Shown here: positions 1 through 8,044 of the stretch, piece by piece | Layout of the letters: every line of letters starts with the position of its first letter | Numbering within the stretch: position 1 is the first letter of the stretch | Assembly: GCA_019240395.1 (NCBI GenBank) | Contig: JAFAYM010000093.1 | Span: forward strand, 1-33,327 | DNA: 33,327 bases | DNA from: Acidisphaera sp. | Lineage (GTDB): Bacteria; Pseudomonadota; Alphaproteobacteria; Acetobacterales; Acetobacteraceae | Direction: 5' to 3' | Translations under genes and position numbers: made by a program | Notes under the pieces: generated by a model | What the model was told of the DNA's origin: nothing | Database searches by the model: none | The model's input: only the letters and a program-made list of their open reading frames with translations

Positions 1-175
1 CATGGTGCGCGCGGTGCCGCCGGACGTGCTGCAGAAGATCATCGCCCGCATCCCCATGGGGCGCCTCGGCCGCACCGCCGACATCGCCCGCGGCGTGGTG
101 TTCCTCACCGCCGACGACGCCGACTTCATCACCGGATCGACGCTGTCCATCAACGGCGGCCAGCACATGTACTGA
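1..175 (+). CDS. phbB: Acetoacetyl-CoA reductase (PhaB-type SDR), C-terminal part only
   Basis: This is the 3' end of a gene cut by the left window edge. Codons run from base 2 and stop at TGA 173-175, giving 57 visible residues. The tail has the short-chain dehydrogenase C-terminal pattern GRLGRTADIA, then FITGSTLSINGGQHMY. The final ITGSTLSINGGQ(H)MY ending closely resembles PhaB/PhbB acetoacetyl-CoA reductases, which use NADPH to make (R)-3-hydroxybutyryl-CoA for polyhydroxybutyrate synthesis. The Rossmann fold and the Ser-Tyr-Lys active site lie outside the window, so the specific enzyme assignment is inferred from the tail alone; another SDR such as FabG is possible. Confidence 0.75.
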   Translation, partial: MVRAVPPDVLQKIIARIPMGRLGRTADIARGVVFLTADDADFITGSTLSINGGQHMY

Positions 176-246
176 GCGCGGAACGAAGGATCGGGCGGCT
201 TTATACCAGTTCTCGGAAGTGCCGACGGATAGCCGTCATATCAGCG

Positions 247-300
247 AAGCGGGAATCCATGTGCCGCGTGGACCCCCGCTTTCGCGGGGGTGACGATAAT
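247..300. repeat. Short dispersed palindromic repeat (ESGGPR/WIP type)
   Basis: The intergenic DNA contains a perfect 8-bp stem, ACCCCCGC (272-279) and GCGGGGGT (284-291), around a TTTC loop, next to a GGGAATCCATGTG segment. Read on the minus strand it gives the pseudo-peptide HPRESGGPRGTWIP, the hallmark of a short extragenic repeat seen many times in alphaproteobacterial genomes. It lies between the convergent phbB-like and GST genes and may also act as a bidirectional terminator. No second copy was noticed in this window. Confidence 0.6.
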
Positions 301-329
301 GGGTGCGCTCTGAAGGACCTCGTATCAAG

Positions 330-935
330 CTAGGCCGGGTCCTTCGGCACCGTGCGGGCGAGCGGCGGATGCTTGGCGAAGGTCTCGAACCAGGCGGCGA
401 GGCGCGGGCGGGCTTGGCGCCACGGCTCGGCGGCGAAGCGGAAATCCAGGTAGCCGAGCGCGCAGGCGATGGTGATCGAGCCGATGTCGAGCGCCTGGCC
501 GAGCGGCTCGACCTCGAGGAGATCGAGAGCCCGCTCCATCGCAGCCCGCTGACGGGCGATCCAGGCATCGCGGGCGGCTTCCTTCGGCTTCGCCTGCTCG
601 CCACGGCGGCCGACCGCCGCGTCCAGGATGCCGTCGCCGACCGCCTGCAGCTTCAGCGCGTGCCAGCGCGCCGGGCTGCCGGGCCGGGGGAACAGCGGGA
701 TGACCTCGCCGATGCTGTCAAGGTACTCGCAGATCACCGGGCTGTCGAACAGGGCGAGCCCATCCTCGGTGACCAGGGTCGGCACTTTGGAGAGCGGGTT
801 GTGGGCCAGCAGCCCGGGCGGCGACTCGTGCGGGTTGGTGGCGACCAACTCGATCTGCCCGTCGATCTCGCGGGCTATCGCGCAGGCCATCACTTTCCGG
901 ACATAGGGACTGGTCGCGGAGTAGTGCAGCTTCAC
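330..935 (-). CDS. Glutathione S-transferase family protein
   Basis: A 201-residue protein of usual GST length. The N-terminal thioredoxin-like half starts KLHYSATSPYVRKV, where Ser-Pro-x-x-Arg-Lys matches the active-site helix of bacterial GSTs. It continues with the cis-Pro segment NPLSKVPTLVTEDG and DSPVICEYLD, the glutathione-contacting Asp/Ser-Pro motif. The C-terminal helical half includes the GSITIACALGYLDFR segment, matching the conserved second-domain core. GTG at 935 was chosen because GAGG lies 6 nt upstream; a TTG at 947 would add four residues but has no better site. The substrate is unknown. It resembles YibF-like GSTs by general layout. Confidence 0.85.
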   Translation of the reverse strand: MKLHYSATSPYVRKVMACAIAREIDGQIELVATNPHESPPGLLAHNPLSKVPTLVTEDGLALFDSPVICEYLDSIGEVIPLFPRPGSPARWHALKLQAVGDGILDAAVGRRGEQAKPKEAARDAWIARQRAAMERALDLLEVEPLGQALDIGSITIACALGYLDFRFAAEPWRQARPRLAAWFETFAKHPPLARTVPKDPA

Positions 936-1088
936 GGTTGACCTCAAGGACCGTTCGAGAACGCGGTCGGGCGAGTCAGCTGGCGCGGCTTTCGAGAACC
1001 GGAGCAGAGCGGCCGTTTGCGGCCGTGAGCACCGGAAGCGCCGAAAGCCGCGTCAGATGGCCGCCCGAGTAGCATTGTCAACGGTCTT

Positions 1089-1823
1089 TCAGAACTTGTC
1101 CTTGCGCGCGCGTAATGCCCCGAGGGTTGCGGCATCCGGCGCGCGCAGGAAGGGGTTCTCCGCCAGTTCGTCGGACAGGCGCGAGGGCACGGTGGGTTTG
1201 CCCTCCGCCCGCAGCCGGCGGACCTCGGCGGCCCGGCGCTGCAAGGCCTCGTTGTCCGGCTCGACATGCAGGGCGAAGCGGGCGTTGCTCTCGGTGTATT
1301 CGTGACCGCAGCAGACCAGCGTCTCGCCGGGAAGCCGGGCGAGCTTCTGCAGGCTGGCGAACATCTCCTCGGCATTCCCCTCGATGAGCCGGCCGCAGCC
1401 CAGGCTGAACAGCGTGTCCCCGCAGGCCAGCACGGCGCCGTACGGGAAGAAGAAGGCGATATGGCCGCGCGTATGGCCGGGCGTGTCGATCACCCGCGCC
1501 TCCGCCGATCCCAGTTGCACCGTGTCGCCTTCCTCCAGCGCCTGGTCGAGGCGCGGCAGCCGGTGCGCGTCGGCCTTGGCCCCGACCACCGGACAGCCGT
1601 AGCGGGCGCGGATCACGTCGGTGCCGGCAATGTGGTCCTCGTGATGGTGGGTCAGCAGGATCAGGTCGAGCCGTCCGCCGGCCTGCTCGATGGCCGCCTG
1701 CACCGGCCCGGGATCGGCCGGGTCGACCACGGCGGTGGCCCCGTTGGCCGCTTCGCGCAGCAGCCAGGCGTAGTTGTCGGACAGGATCGGGATGGCTTGT
1801 GCGGTGACGCTCATTGCCTGCAT
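1089..1823 (-). CDS. gloB: Hydroxyacylglutathione hydrolase (glyoxalase II)
   Basis: A metallo-beta-lactamase fold hydrolase of 244 residues. It hydrolyses S-lactoylglutathione to lactate and glutathione, the second step of methylglyoxal detoxification. The binuclear metal motif THHHEDH is at residues 58-64. Further metal ligands are in DTPGHTRGH, the CGDTLF segment (bridging Asp) and CCGHEYTESNARFA. The C-terminal NPFLRAPD segment is typical of the GloB substrate-binding region, which generic beta-lactamase-fold proteins lack. An internal ATG at 1814 would give a protein starting MSVTAQAIP and may be the real start; neither start has a strong ribosome site. It is divergent from a methyltransferase gene 52 nt away. 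Confidence 0.93.
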   Translation of the reverse strand: MQAMSVTAQAIPILSDNYAWLLREAANGATAVVDPADPGPVQAAIEQAGGRLDLILLTHHHEDHIAGTDVIRARYGCPVVGAKADAHRLPRLDQALEEGDTVQLGSAEARVIDTPGHTRGHIAFFFPYGAVLACGDTLFSLGCGRLIEGNAEEMFASLQKLARLPGETLVCCGHEYTESNARFALHVEPDNEALQRRAAEVRRLRAEGKPTVPSRLSDELAENPFLRAPDAATLGALRARKDKF

Positions 1824-1875
1824 GTAGCATCCGGCGCTGGCCCCGCAAACGCCGCAGGCGTGTTACAGTGCCGGA

Positions 1876-2595
1876 ATGGCGACCGACACCCAGGCGGCGG
1901 CGGATTTCTACCGCACGGCGCGCGGAGCCGTGGCAGCGCTCCTGCTTCGCGAGCGGCTCGCCGTGCTGTGGCCGGCCGAGCAGGCCGATCCCGGCCCGGC
2001 GATCCTCGGCGTCGGCTACGCCGCCCCGTATCTGCGGCTGTGGCGCGAGAGGGCGTCGCGCTGCATCGCGCTGACCCCGGCACAGGTCGGCGTGGCGCGC
2101 TGGCCGGCCGGCGCGCCCAACCTCTCCTGCACCGCCGAGGAGGACGCGCTGCCCTTCCCCGACCTCTGCTTCGACCGCATCCTGCTGGTGCACGGGCTGG
2201 AGGCGGCGGAGAACGCGCGGCGGCTGCTGCGCGAGATCTGGCGGGTGCTCAAGGATGACGGGCGGCTGCTCGTCGTGGCGCCGAACCGGCGCGGCATGTG
2301 GGCGCATATCGAGACCACGCCGTTCGGCCAGGGCGAGCCCTATTCCCCGCATCAGATCGGCCGGCTGCTGGCCGACAGCCTGTTCCGCGTCGAGCGGCGC
2401 GACACCGCCCTCTATCTGCCCCCCGTCACCGTCCGGCTGCTGCTGCGCGGCGCCCGGTTCTGGGAGGCGGCGGGACGCCGGCTGGCGCCGCAATTCGCCG
2501 GGGTGACGATCAGCGAGGCGGTGAAGGACGTCTATGCCGCCGTGCCGGTGAAGGCCGTGCCGCGGCGGCGCATGGTGCTGGCCGACGCGGCGTGA
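1876..2595 (+). CDS. Class I SAM-dependent methyltransferase, probable
   Basis: A 239-residue protein with the Methyltransf_11-like layout. The glycine motif is degenerate (AILGVGYAAPYL). It is followed by a segment around ALPFPDLCFDRILLVHGLE (motifs II/III: an acidic position, then hydrophobic strand 4) and LLREIWRVLKDDGRLLVVAPN, the conserved post-strand-4 region with the R-V-L-K-x-x-G-x-L signature. The middle has PNRRGMWAHIETTPFGQGEPYS and a basic C-terminus. It is divergently paired with gloB, an arrangement I believe is common in Rhodospirillales. The substrate cannot be told. The weak motif I leaves open that it binds SAM poorly. Confidence 0.8.
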   Translation: MATDTQAAADFYRTARGAVAALLLRERLAVLWPAEQADPGPAILGVGYAAPYLRLWRERASRCIALTPAQVGVARWPAGAPNLSCTAEEDALPFPDLCFDRILLVHGLEAAENARRLLREIWRVLKDDGRLLVVAPNRRGMWAHIETTPFGQGEPYSPHQIGRLLADSLFRVERRDTALYLPPVTVRLLLRGARFWEAAGRRLAPQFAGVTISEAVKDVYAAVPVKAVPRRRMVLADAA

Positions 2596-2604
2596 GCCCC
2601 GGCG

Positions 2605-3333
2605 TCATCGTCGTGCGGCGACGAGCAGGAAGATCGGCCGCTGGCGATCATCGGCCAATTCGGGCCGCCTGGCGATCTGCGCATCCGTCGGTCCCCACTC
2701 CTCGACATGGCACACCGTGAAGCCGGTACGGATCAGCAGGGTGAGGGTGGTCGCGATGGTGCGGTGCTGCTTGATGACGCCGGCGGCCAGCCAGTCCGTC
2801 GTGCGCGGACCTTCCACCAGGTAGAGGTCGACCGGCCAGGTCCGGCGGCCCGCCGCATCGACCGACCATCCCGGACGCGACGGCGCCGTGTAGAGCGGGT
2901 GCTCCACCGAGAAGATCAGGCGGGCTCCCGGCACCAGGGCGCGATGCACCTGTGCCAACAGCTCGGGCAGTCTCTCGACGTAGTGCAGGGCGAGCGAGCT
3001 GTAGGCGAGGTCGAACGATGCCTCGGGCAGTTCGAGCGTCTCCAGGTCGGCCCTGGCGTAGGTGATGGCGGGATCGGACGTCGCGGCCTGCGCCTGCGCC
3101 AGCATGTTCTGCGACACGTCGATCCCGAGGATCTCCGCCGCGCCCTGCTCGCGCGCCCATCGGCAGAACCAGCCGAAGCCGCAGCCGAGATCGACGATTC
3201 TGAGGCCCTGCAGGTCGGGAAGCAGGGCACGCAGCGCCGGCCATTCCTCCGCGCCGGACAGCCCCTCCACCGAGCGGCCGAGCCGGCGGTAGCCCGCGAA
3301 GAACACCGGATCGTCGTAGATGTTCTGCGTCAT
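2605..3333 (-). CDS. Class I SAM-dependent methyltransferase
   Basis: A 242-residue methyltransferase with a canonical motif I, RIVDLGCGFGWFCRWA (residues about 45-60), then the acidic residue of motif II in ILGIDVSQNML. Motif IV is YSSLALHYV and the post-motif is ALVPGARLIFSVEHPL. The Y-D-D-P-x-F-F-x-x-Y start and the VEHPL tract resemble small-molecule methyltransferases of the UbiE/biotin-synthesis-like superfamily. The start ATG is 20 nt downstream of the amidase stop on the same strand, so the two may be cotranscribed. The 3' end is 9 nt from the convergent methyltransferase. The substrate is unknown. Confidence 0.88.
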   Translation of the reverse strand: MTQNIYDDPVFFAGYRRLGRSVEGLSGAEEWPALRALLPDLQGLRIVDLGCGFGWFCRWAREQGAAEILGIDVSQNMLAQAQAATSDPAITYARADLETLELPEASFDLAYSSLALHYVERLPELLAQVHRALVPGARLIFSVEHPLYTAPSRPGWSVDAAGRRTWPVDLYLVEGPRTTDWLAAGVIKQHRTIATTLTLLIRTGFTVCHVEEWGPTDAQIARRPELADDRQRPIFLLVAARR

Positions 3334-3353
3334 CGGCGCCGGCCGGGCGCGTC

Positions 3354-4700
3354 TCAGGCCGCGGCTCGCAACCCGGCTTCGACGGCGGCGGCGATGGCGA
3401 AGAGCCGCCGATCGCCCATCGTCTCGCCCACCAGCATCAGCCCGACCGGCGGGTCGCCCGGCCGGTGGCACGGCAGGCTGATGGCGCAGCGGTCGAGCAG
3501 GTTGGCGATCGCCGTGTCGCGCAGCACCAGCATGTTGATCCGATTGTAGTCCGCGTCCTCGATCAGGGCATCGAGCTTCGGCGGCACCACCGGGACGGTC
3601 GGCATGATCAGCGCGTCGAAGGGCGCGGTCGCCCGGTCCATCGCCGCGATCAGCCGGGCCCGCGCCGCCAGCAGGTCGAGATAGTCCGCGGCGGTCTGGC
3701 GTGCGCCGCGCTCGATGCGGGTGCGGATGCGCTGGTCGTAGAGCGCCGCCTTGGTCGCCAGGAGCGGCCGGTGCCAAGCATACGCCTCGGCCGTGGCGAA
3801 GCCGCCCAGCTTGTTCACCGCCGGGATCTCGTCGAGGACGGGGAATTGTGCGCGCACGATCGTCGCGCCGGCGTCGGACAGCCGGGCCAGCACGCGCTCG
3901 ACCGTGGCGCCGACGATCTCGTCCATGCCCTCGGAGACGTAATTCGCCGGCCAGGCCAGGCGCAGGCCGGCGAGCGGGACCGGCGGCAGCGTCTGCGGCA
4001 CCGTGCCGGCGAGCAGCGCGTCGATAATGGCGCAGCATTCCACCGAGTTGGCCAGCGGGCCGACCGAGTCGAGGCTCGGCGCCAGCGGCAGCACACCGGT
4101 GATCGGCACCCGCCGCGCCGTCGGCTTGTAGCCGACGACGCCGCAGAACGCCGCCGGTATCCGGCAGGAGCCGCCGGTGTCGGTGCCGAGCGCGGCGAGC
4201 GCCATGCCGTCAGAGACGGAGACCGCGGCGCCGGACGAGCTGCCGCCGGGGATGCGCCCGGTTTCGCGGTCCCACGGGCTGAGCGGCGTGCCGTAGTGCG
4301 GATTGAGGCCAAGGCCGGAGAAGGCGAATTCCGTCATGTTGGTGCGTCCGACCGGCACCAGCCCGGCCGCCAGCATGCGCTGCACCACCGTCGCGTGTGC
4401 CGTCGCGGGCGGCGCTTGCGCCAGCGCGCGCGAGCCGGCGGGGGTGGGCTCGCCGGCGACGTCGAACAGATCCTTCAGGCTGATCGGAATGCCGGACCAG
4501 GGCGTGGCGGCCCGCCCGGCACGGCGCAGCGCGTCCTGTGCGTCGGCCATGGCGCGAGCGCCGGCTTCGTCGGTCTTGATGAAGGTTCGCGCGCCCTCGC
4601 CGGCGGGGTCGGCGATGCGGGCGAGGCAGTCCTCGACCAGCGCGCGGGAGGTGACGCGGCCCGCGGCGAGGGCTTCGGCGTGCTCGGTGATGGTGCGCAT
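3354..4700 (-). CDS. Amidase (amidase signature family)
   Basis: A 448-residue amidase signature enzyme that hydrolyses a carboxamide. The Ser-cisSer-Lys triad is visible: Lys76 in PISLKD, the cis-Ser within GGSSSG (about residues 152-157), and the nucleophile Ser178 in GTDTGGSCR. The stretch GRTNMTEFAFSGLGLNPHYGTP and the C-terminal GDPPVGLMLVGE are typical. The open frame continues upstream of 4700, but ATG 4700 gives the standard start (MRTITEHAEALAAG); the extension is low-complexity and overlaps the divergent gene. It is divergent from uronate dehydrogenase, with 88 nt between starts. Substrate not predictable; GatA is unlikely because no gatB or gatC is nearby. Confidence 0.88.
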   Translation of the reverse strand: MRTITEHAEALAAGRVTSRALVEDCLARIADPAGEGARTFIKTDEAGARAMADAQDALRRAGRAATPWSGIPISLKDLFDVAGEPTPAGSRALAQAPPATAHATVVQRMLAAGLVPVGRTNMTEFAFSGLGLNPHYGTPLSPWDRETGRIPGGSSSGAAVSVSDGMALAALGTDTGGSCRIPAAFCGVVGYKPTARRVPITGVLPLAPSLDSVGPLANSVECCAIIDALLAGTVPQTLPPVPLAGLRLAWPANYVSEGMDEIVGATVERVLARLSDAGATIVRAQFPVLDEIPAVNKLGGFATAEAYAWHRPLLATKAALYDQRIRTRIERGARQTAADYLDLLAARARLIAAMDRATAPFDALIMPTVPVVPPKLDALIEDADYNRINMLVLRDTAIANLLDRCAISLPCHRPGDPPVGLMLVGETMGDRRLFAIAAAVEAGLRAAA

Positions 4701-4788
4701 CGGCGCAGCCTGCCGTCGGCGTTGCGGCCGCGCAACCGGCTTGACGGGCATCCTCTCCGGGCCTTGTCTGGGGCAGAAGGAGCACGCC

Positions 4789-5598
4789 ATGAGCCAACCC
4801 AAGCCGATCCTGCTGACGGGCGCTTCCGGCGCGCTCGGCCGCGTCATCACCAAGGGCCTGGCGGCGCAGGGCTGGACCTTGCGGCTGACCGACATCGCGC
4901 CCTTCCCCGACCCGCTCCCCGCGGAGGCGAGCTTCACCCGGATGGACCTCAATGACGGGGTGGCGGTGCTGCGGCTCGCCGAGGGCTGCGGCACCATCCT
5001 GCATTTCGGCGGGATTTCGGTGGATCAGCCCTTCGAGGAGGTGCTGGGGCCGAATCTGCGCGGCCTCTATTACATCTACGAAGCGGCGCGGCGGGAGCGC
5101 GCGCGCGTGGTGTTCGCCTCCTCCAATCACAGCATCGGCTTTCACGAGCGCTCGGAGAAGCTCGACGACGATTGCCGGTTCCGGCCGGACAGCTATTACG
5201 GCCTGTCGAAAGCCTATGGCGAGCTGATGGGCCAGCTCTACTGGGACAAGCACGGGGTGGAGAGCGTGAACGTGCGGATCGGCTCGTGCCTCCCCGAGCC
5301 GGTCGACGCGCGCATGCTGGCGACCTGGCTCTCCTACCCCGACCTGGTGTCGCTGATGGAACGCTGCGTGCTGGCGGAGGCGACGGGCTGCGCGGTGATC
5401 TGGGGGGCGTCGAACAACGCCCGCAGCTTCTGGGGCAAGGATGCGCGCGAGAAGCTGGGCTGGACGCCACGGGACAGCGCCGACCCGTACGCCGGCCAGC
5501 TCGCCGGCAAGCTCAGCGGCAATCCGGTGATCGAGCGGTATCAGGGGGGCGCCTACACCGCCCGGGAGTATTCGCGGACATCGCCCTCTCCGAAGTAA
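4789..5598 (+). CDS. udh: Uronate dehydrogenase
   Basis: A 269-residue NAD-dependent extended SDR. It oxidises D-galacturonate or D-glucuronate to the aldarolactone, the first step of the oxidative uronate pathway. The Rossmann motif TGASGALG is at residues 10-17, the substrate loop ILHFGGISV at 70-78, and FASSNHSIGFH from 109. The catalytic pair is Tyr137 and Lys141 in YYGLSKAYGE. IGSCLPEP and VIWGASNNARSFW match the family's substrate pocket. AAGGAG at 4777-4782 lies 6 nt before the ATG. No aldarate dehydratase or uronate transporter is in the window, so the pathway partners must be elsewhere. Confidence 0.9.
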   Translation: MSQPKPILLTGASGALGRVITKGLAAQGWTLRLTDIAPFPDPLPAEASFTRMDLNDGVAVLRLAEGCGTILHFGGISVDQPFEEVLGPNLRGLYYIYEAARRERARVVFASSNHSIGFHERSEKLDDDCRFRPDSYYGLSKAYGELMGQLYWDKHGVESVNVRIGSCLPEPVDARMLATWLSYPDLVSLMERCVLAEATGCAVIWGASNNARSFWGKDAREKLGWTPRDSADPYAGQLAGKLSGNPVIERYQGGAYTAREYSRTSPSPK

Positions 5599-5601
5599 GG
5601 C

Positions 5602-5669
5602 GGGGGGCGTTCCCTCCGCGGGCAATTCCACCGGCTGTGCCGGTGGAACCTTCGCCCGCTCCGCCCCCC
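5602..5669. repeat. Nested extragenic palindrome downstream of udh
   Basis: Three nested inverted pairs share one centre: GGGGGGCG (5602-5609) with CGCCCCCC (5662-5669), an inner CGGGC/GCCCG pair, and a perfect 10-bp stem TTCCACCGGC (5626-5635) with GCCGGTGGAA (5639-5648) around a TGT loop. A separate small hairpin, GCGCG-CTCTT-CGCGC, follows near 5691-5705. There is no T-run, so it is not a classical intrinsic terminator, but it could end udh transcription or act as a REP-like element. Confidence 0.6.
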
Positions 5670-5787
5670 TCGCCCCCCACCAAACCGTTGCGCGCTCTTC
5701 GCGCGACGGCGGAGCCTTTGGAATCCGTTACTTAGTCATGGAGTCTGGGGGAATCTGCCCAAACCTTCCTCACCAGGAGCGATACCG

Positions 5788-6309
5788 ATGGCCGAAGGCG
5801 AGACGCCGCATACTGCCATCGAGAACATCGAGACCGTGGTTCGCATCGAAGAAGCGGCGATGCGCGAGCGCCCCTTCGCCGACCGGCTCTCCGACGCGAT
5901 CGCCACTTTCGTCGGCACCGTCTCGTTCGTGGCGCTGCACCTCGTCTGGTTTGCCGTCTGGGCGGTGTGGAACACCGGGCTGATCCCCTCGCTGCAGGCC
6001 TTCGACCCGTATCCCTTCGCGCTGCTCTGCATGATCGTCTCGCTCGAGGGCGTGCTGCTTTCGACCTTCGTGCTGATCAAGCAGAACCGGATGAGCCTGC
6101 GCTCCGACCGGCGCAGCCACCTCGATCTGCAGGTGAACCTGCTGACCGAGCAGGAGGTCACCAAGATCATCCAGCTGCTGCACCGGATCAGCGGCCATCT
6201 CGGCATCGAGGCCGTGGTGTCCGATGCCGAGTCGCAGGAATTCGCCGAGGTCACCGCGGTGGAGAACCTGGCGCGCAACGTGCATGAGAAGCTGCCCGAC
6301 GCGCTCTGA
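5788..6309 (+). CDS. DUF1003 family inner-membrane protein
   Basis: A 173-residue protein with two hydrophobic segments: one from about residue 40, including TVSFVALHLVWFAVWAVWN, and a second around FALLCMIVSLEGVLLSTFVLIK. A basic/polar stretch QNRMSLRSDRRSHLDLQVNLL follows, and then a soluble helical tail. This two-helix unit followed by R-x-D-R-R-x-x-x-D-L-Q-V-N is the signature of the DUF1003 family, found near cyclic-nucleotide or phosphodiesterase genes in some genomes but of unknown function. AGGAG is 8 nt upstream of the ATG. The gene stands alone between two intergenic repeats and its stop codon is the first part of the second. Confidence 0.85.
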   Translation: MAEGETPHTAIENIETVVRIEEAAMRERPFADRLSDAIATFVGTVSFVALHLVWFAVWAVWNTGLIPSLQAFDPYPFALLCMIVSLEGVLLSTFVLIKQNRMSLRSDRRSHLDLQVNLLTEQEVTKIIQLLHRISGHLGIEAVVSDAESQEFAEVTAVENLARNVHEKLPDAL

Positions 6310-6412
6310 GCATGTTCCGTTCGCCATGGCTCAGGGCCCATGCTCTAGCTTATTGTTTTGACGAGCATCTTCACGCGATCGGGTGATTCCGTTCGATCGC
6401 GATCTGCTCTGA
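6308..6412 (+). repeat. Stop-codon-anchored double stem-loop repeat, copy A
   Basis: The element begins inside the TGA stop of the DUF1003 gene. The first hairpin has arms GAGCATG (6308-6314) and CATGCTC (6339-6345). The second has outer arms GAGCA (6363-6367) and TGCTC (6405-6409) and an inner perfect GCGATCG (6375-6381) with CGATCGC (6394-6400). Bases 6342-6412 align without gaps to 26198-26268, with about 56 of 71 identical by hand count. Probably a dispersed intergenic repeat acting as a terminator or mRNA 3' stabiliser. Confidence 0.75.
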
Positions 6413-6479
6413 ATGGCGCGCGGGAGGCGGGCGTGGCATCCTGGCCCCGACACCCGCATCCGGGAGGAGGGCACAGGCG

Positions 6480-7139
6480 ATGCCGGACGGACGACTGTTC
6501 ATCGGCACCCGACGCTACTCGTCGTGGTCGCTGCGGGGGTGGCTGGCGGTGCATCTGGCGGAGCTCGATGTCGAGGAGATCGTCATCCCGCTCACCGGGC
6601 ACGGCGCGACCGAGGCGGTGAAGCGGGTCTCGCCCAGCGGCCTGGTGCCGTATCTCGAGCACCGCGCCAGCCACGTCTGGGAGACGCTGGCGATCGCCGA
6701 GTATTGCGCCGAGATCTCCCCGGCGCTGTGGCCGGCGGACCCGGTGGCGCGAGCGCATGCGCGCTCGATCGCGGCGGAGATGCATGCCGGATTCGGCGCG
6801 CTGCGCCGGGCGTTGCCGATGAATCTCGGCCGCACCGAGCCGGGCGGCGCCCGCACGCCGGAGGTTCTCGCCGACATCGCGCGCATCGAGGCGATCTGGG
6901 CCGGGACGCGCGAGCATTTCGGCGGGGGGCCGTACCTGTTCGGTCCCGCCTTCACCGCGGCGGATGCGATGTATGCGCCGGTGGTGACCCGGCTGCTGAC
7001 CTACCGGCCGGAGATCACCGCCGCCAGCGCCGATTATTGCGAGGCGGTGCGCGCCCATCCGCTGATCGCGGCCTGGTACGACGCGGCGGCGGCGGAGCCG
7101 GAGGAGTGGCGCCTTCCCGATTATGAGTCGGTGCGATGA
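6480..7139 (+). CDS. Glutathione S-transferase family protein
   Basis: A 219-residue GST. The N-terminal thioredoxin-like domain starts LFIGTRRYSSWSLRGWLAVH; the Y-S-S-W-S-L-R-x-W-L motif places the catalytic Ser in the zeta/YfcF-like branch. It continues with VSPSGLVPYLEH (cis-Pro) and VWETLAIAEYCAE, the Glu-Thr/Ser glutathione-binding pair. The C-terminal domain has FTAADAMYAPVVTRL, the usual N-capping Asp segment. A GGAGGAGGG ribosome site precedes the ATG by about 8 nt. The stop overlaps the ATG of the glyoxalase-like gene by 4 nt (ATGA), so the two are translationally coupled and may detoxify related electrophiles (inference). Confidence 0.88.
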   Translation: MPDGRLFIGTRRYSSWSLRGWLAVHLAELDVEEIVIPLTGHGATEAVKRVSPSGLVPYLEHRASHVWETLAIAEYCAEISPALWPADPVARAHARSIAAEMHAGFGALRRALPMNLGRTEPGGARTPEVLADIARIEAIWAGTREHFGGGPYLFGPAFTAADAMYAPVVTRLLTYRPEITAASADYCEAVRAHPLIAAWYDAAAAEPEEWRLPDYESVR

Positions 7140-7999
7140 GCAGCGCGACGGCGCTCGACCATGTCGGCGTCGCCGGGCCTGACCTGGCGACGCTCGCCGC
7201 GGCGTGGGAGCGCCTGGGTTTCACCCTGACGCCGCGGGCCCGGCACGCCGGCCGGCGCACGCCCGACGGTCCGGTCGAGGCTTTCGGCACCGGCAACCGC
7301 TGCATCATGCTGCGCGAGGGGTATGTCGAGCTGATCGCGGTGGTCGATCCGACGGCCTTCAACACGCTCGAGGACACGCTGGCGCGCTATGCCGGCCTGC
7401 ATATCATCGCCCTCGAGATCGAGGACGAGGAGGCCAGCCTGCAGCGGCTGCGCCTGGCCGGGCTGGACATTCCGGGCGTCGCCTATCTCGAGCGTCCGGT
7501 GGACGATGCCGACCCGACCGGCCTGAAGGCCCGCTTCGCCCGCCTGCCGCTGCCCCGGGCCCCGGAGGGCACGCTGCAGCTGATCCGCCACCTGACCCCG
7601 GAGGCGATCTGGCAGGAGGGGTTCCTCCATCATGCCAACCGCGCGGTGGCGCTGGAATCGGTGGTGATGGCGGTGGCCTCGCCGGCCGCGACGTCGATGC
7701 GCCTGTCGGTCCTCGCCGGCCTGCCGGTGGTGCCGGACCCGCTCGGCGGCTACGCCCTGCCGCTGCCGCGCGGGATGGTGCGGATGCTGCCGCCCGAGGC
7801 GCTGGGCTCGGTGTTTCCCGGCGCGGAGGTCCCCGCGCTGCCGTTCATCGCCGGCCTGGTGCTGCGCACGGGGGACGGCAACCTGGCCGCCCGCCGGCTG
7901 CTGGCGGAGCGGGGGGTGCCGCATGCCGACCTGCCGGCCGGGCTGCTGGTCGGCGCCGAGGCGACCGGCGGCGCGTCGCTGCTCTTCGCGCCGGGCTGA
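7136..7999 (+). CDS. VOC superfamily / glyoxalase-like domain protein
   Basis: A 287-residue protein beginning TALDHVGVAGPDLATLAAAWERLGF, the beta-alpha-beta start of a vicinal-oxygen-chelate module with a metal-ligand-like His in LDHV. A second Glu-bearing strand is in MLREGYVELIAVVDP, and HIIALEIEDEEASLQRLRLAG starts the paired module. A second VOC-like unit follows from about residue 175. The layout fits the Glyoxalase_3 type of paired VOC protein. Metal and substrate are not deducible. It overlaps the upstream GST stop by 4 nt, so both likely come from one mRNA. Confidence 0.8.
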   Translation: MSSATALDHVGVAGPDLATLAAAWERLGFTLTPRARHAGRRTPDGPVEAFGTGNRCIMLREGYVELIAVVDPTAFNTLEDTLARYAGLHIIALEIEDEEASLQRLRLAGLDIPGVAYLERPVDDADPTGLKARFARLPLPRAPEGTLQLIRHLTPEAIWQEGFLHHANRAVALESVVMAVASPAATSMRLSVLAGLPVVPDPLGGYALPLPRGMVRMLPPEALGSVFPGAEVPALPFIAGLVLRTGDGNLAARRLLAERGVPHADLPAGLLVGAEATGGASLLFAPG

Positions 8000-8044
8000 T
8001 CGGCGACCTGCCCGGCGGCCCATCGTCCTGCCGGTCGCAGCGCC

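Noticed and set aside
944-1375. A small minus-strand gene between the GST and gloB
   Set aside because: Pro/Arg-rich shadow mostly over the gloB 3' end; no motif or ribosome site.
1078-2493. A 471-codon minus-strand frame overlapping gloB and the methyltransferase
   Set aside because: Shadow of two well-supported genes, no recognisable domain.
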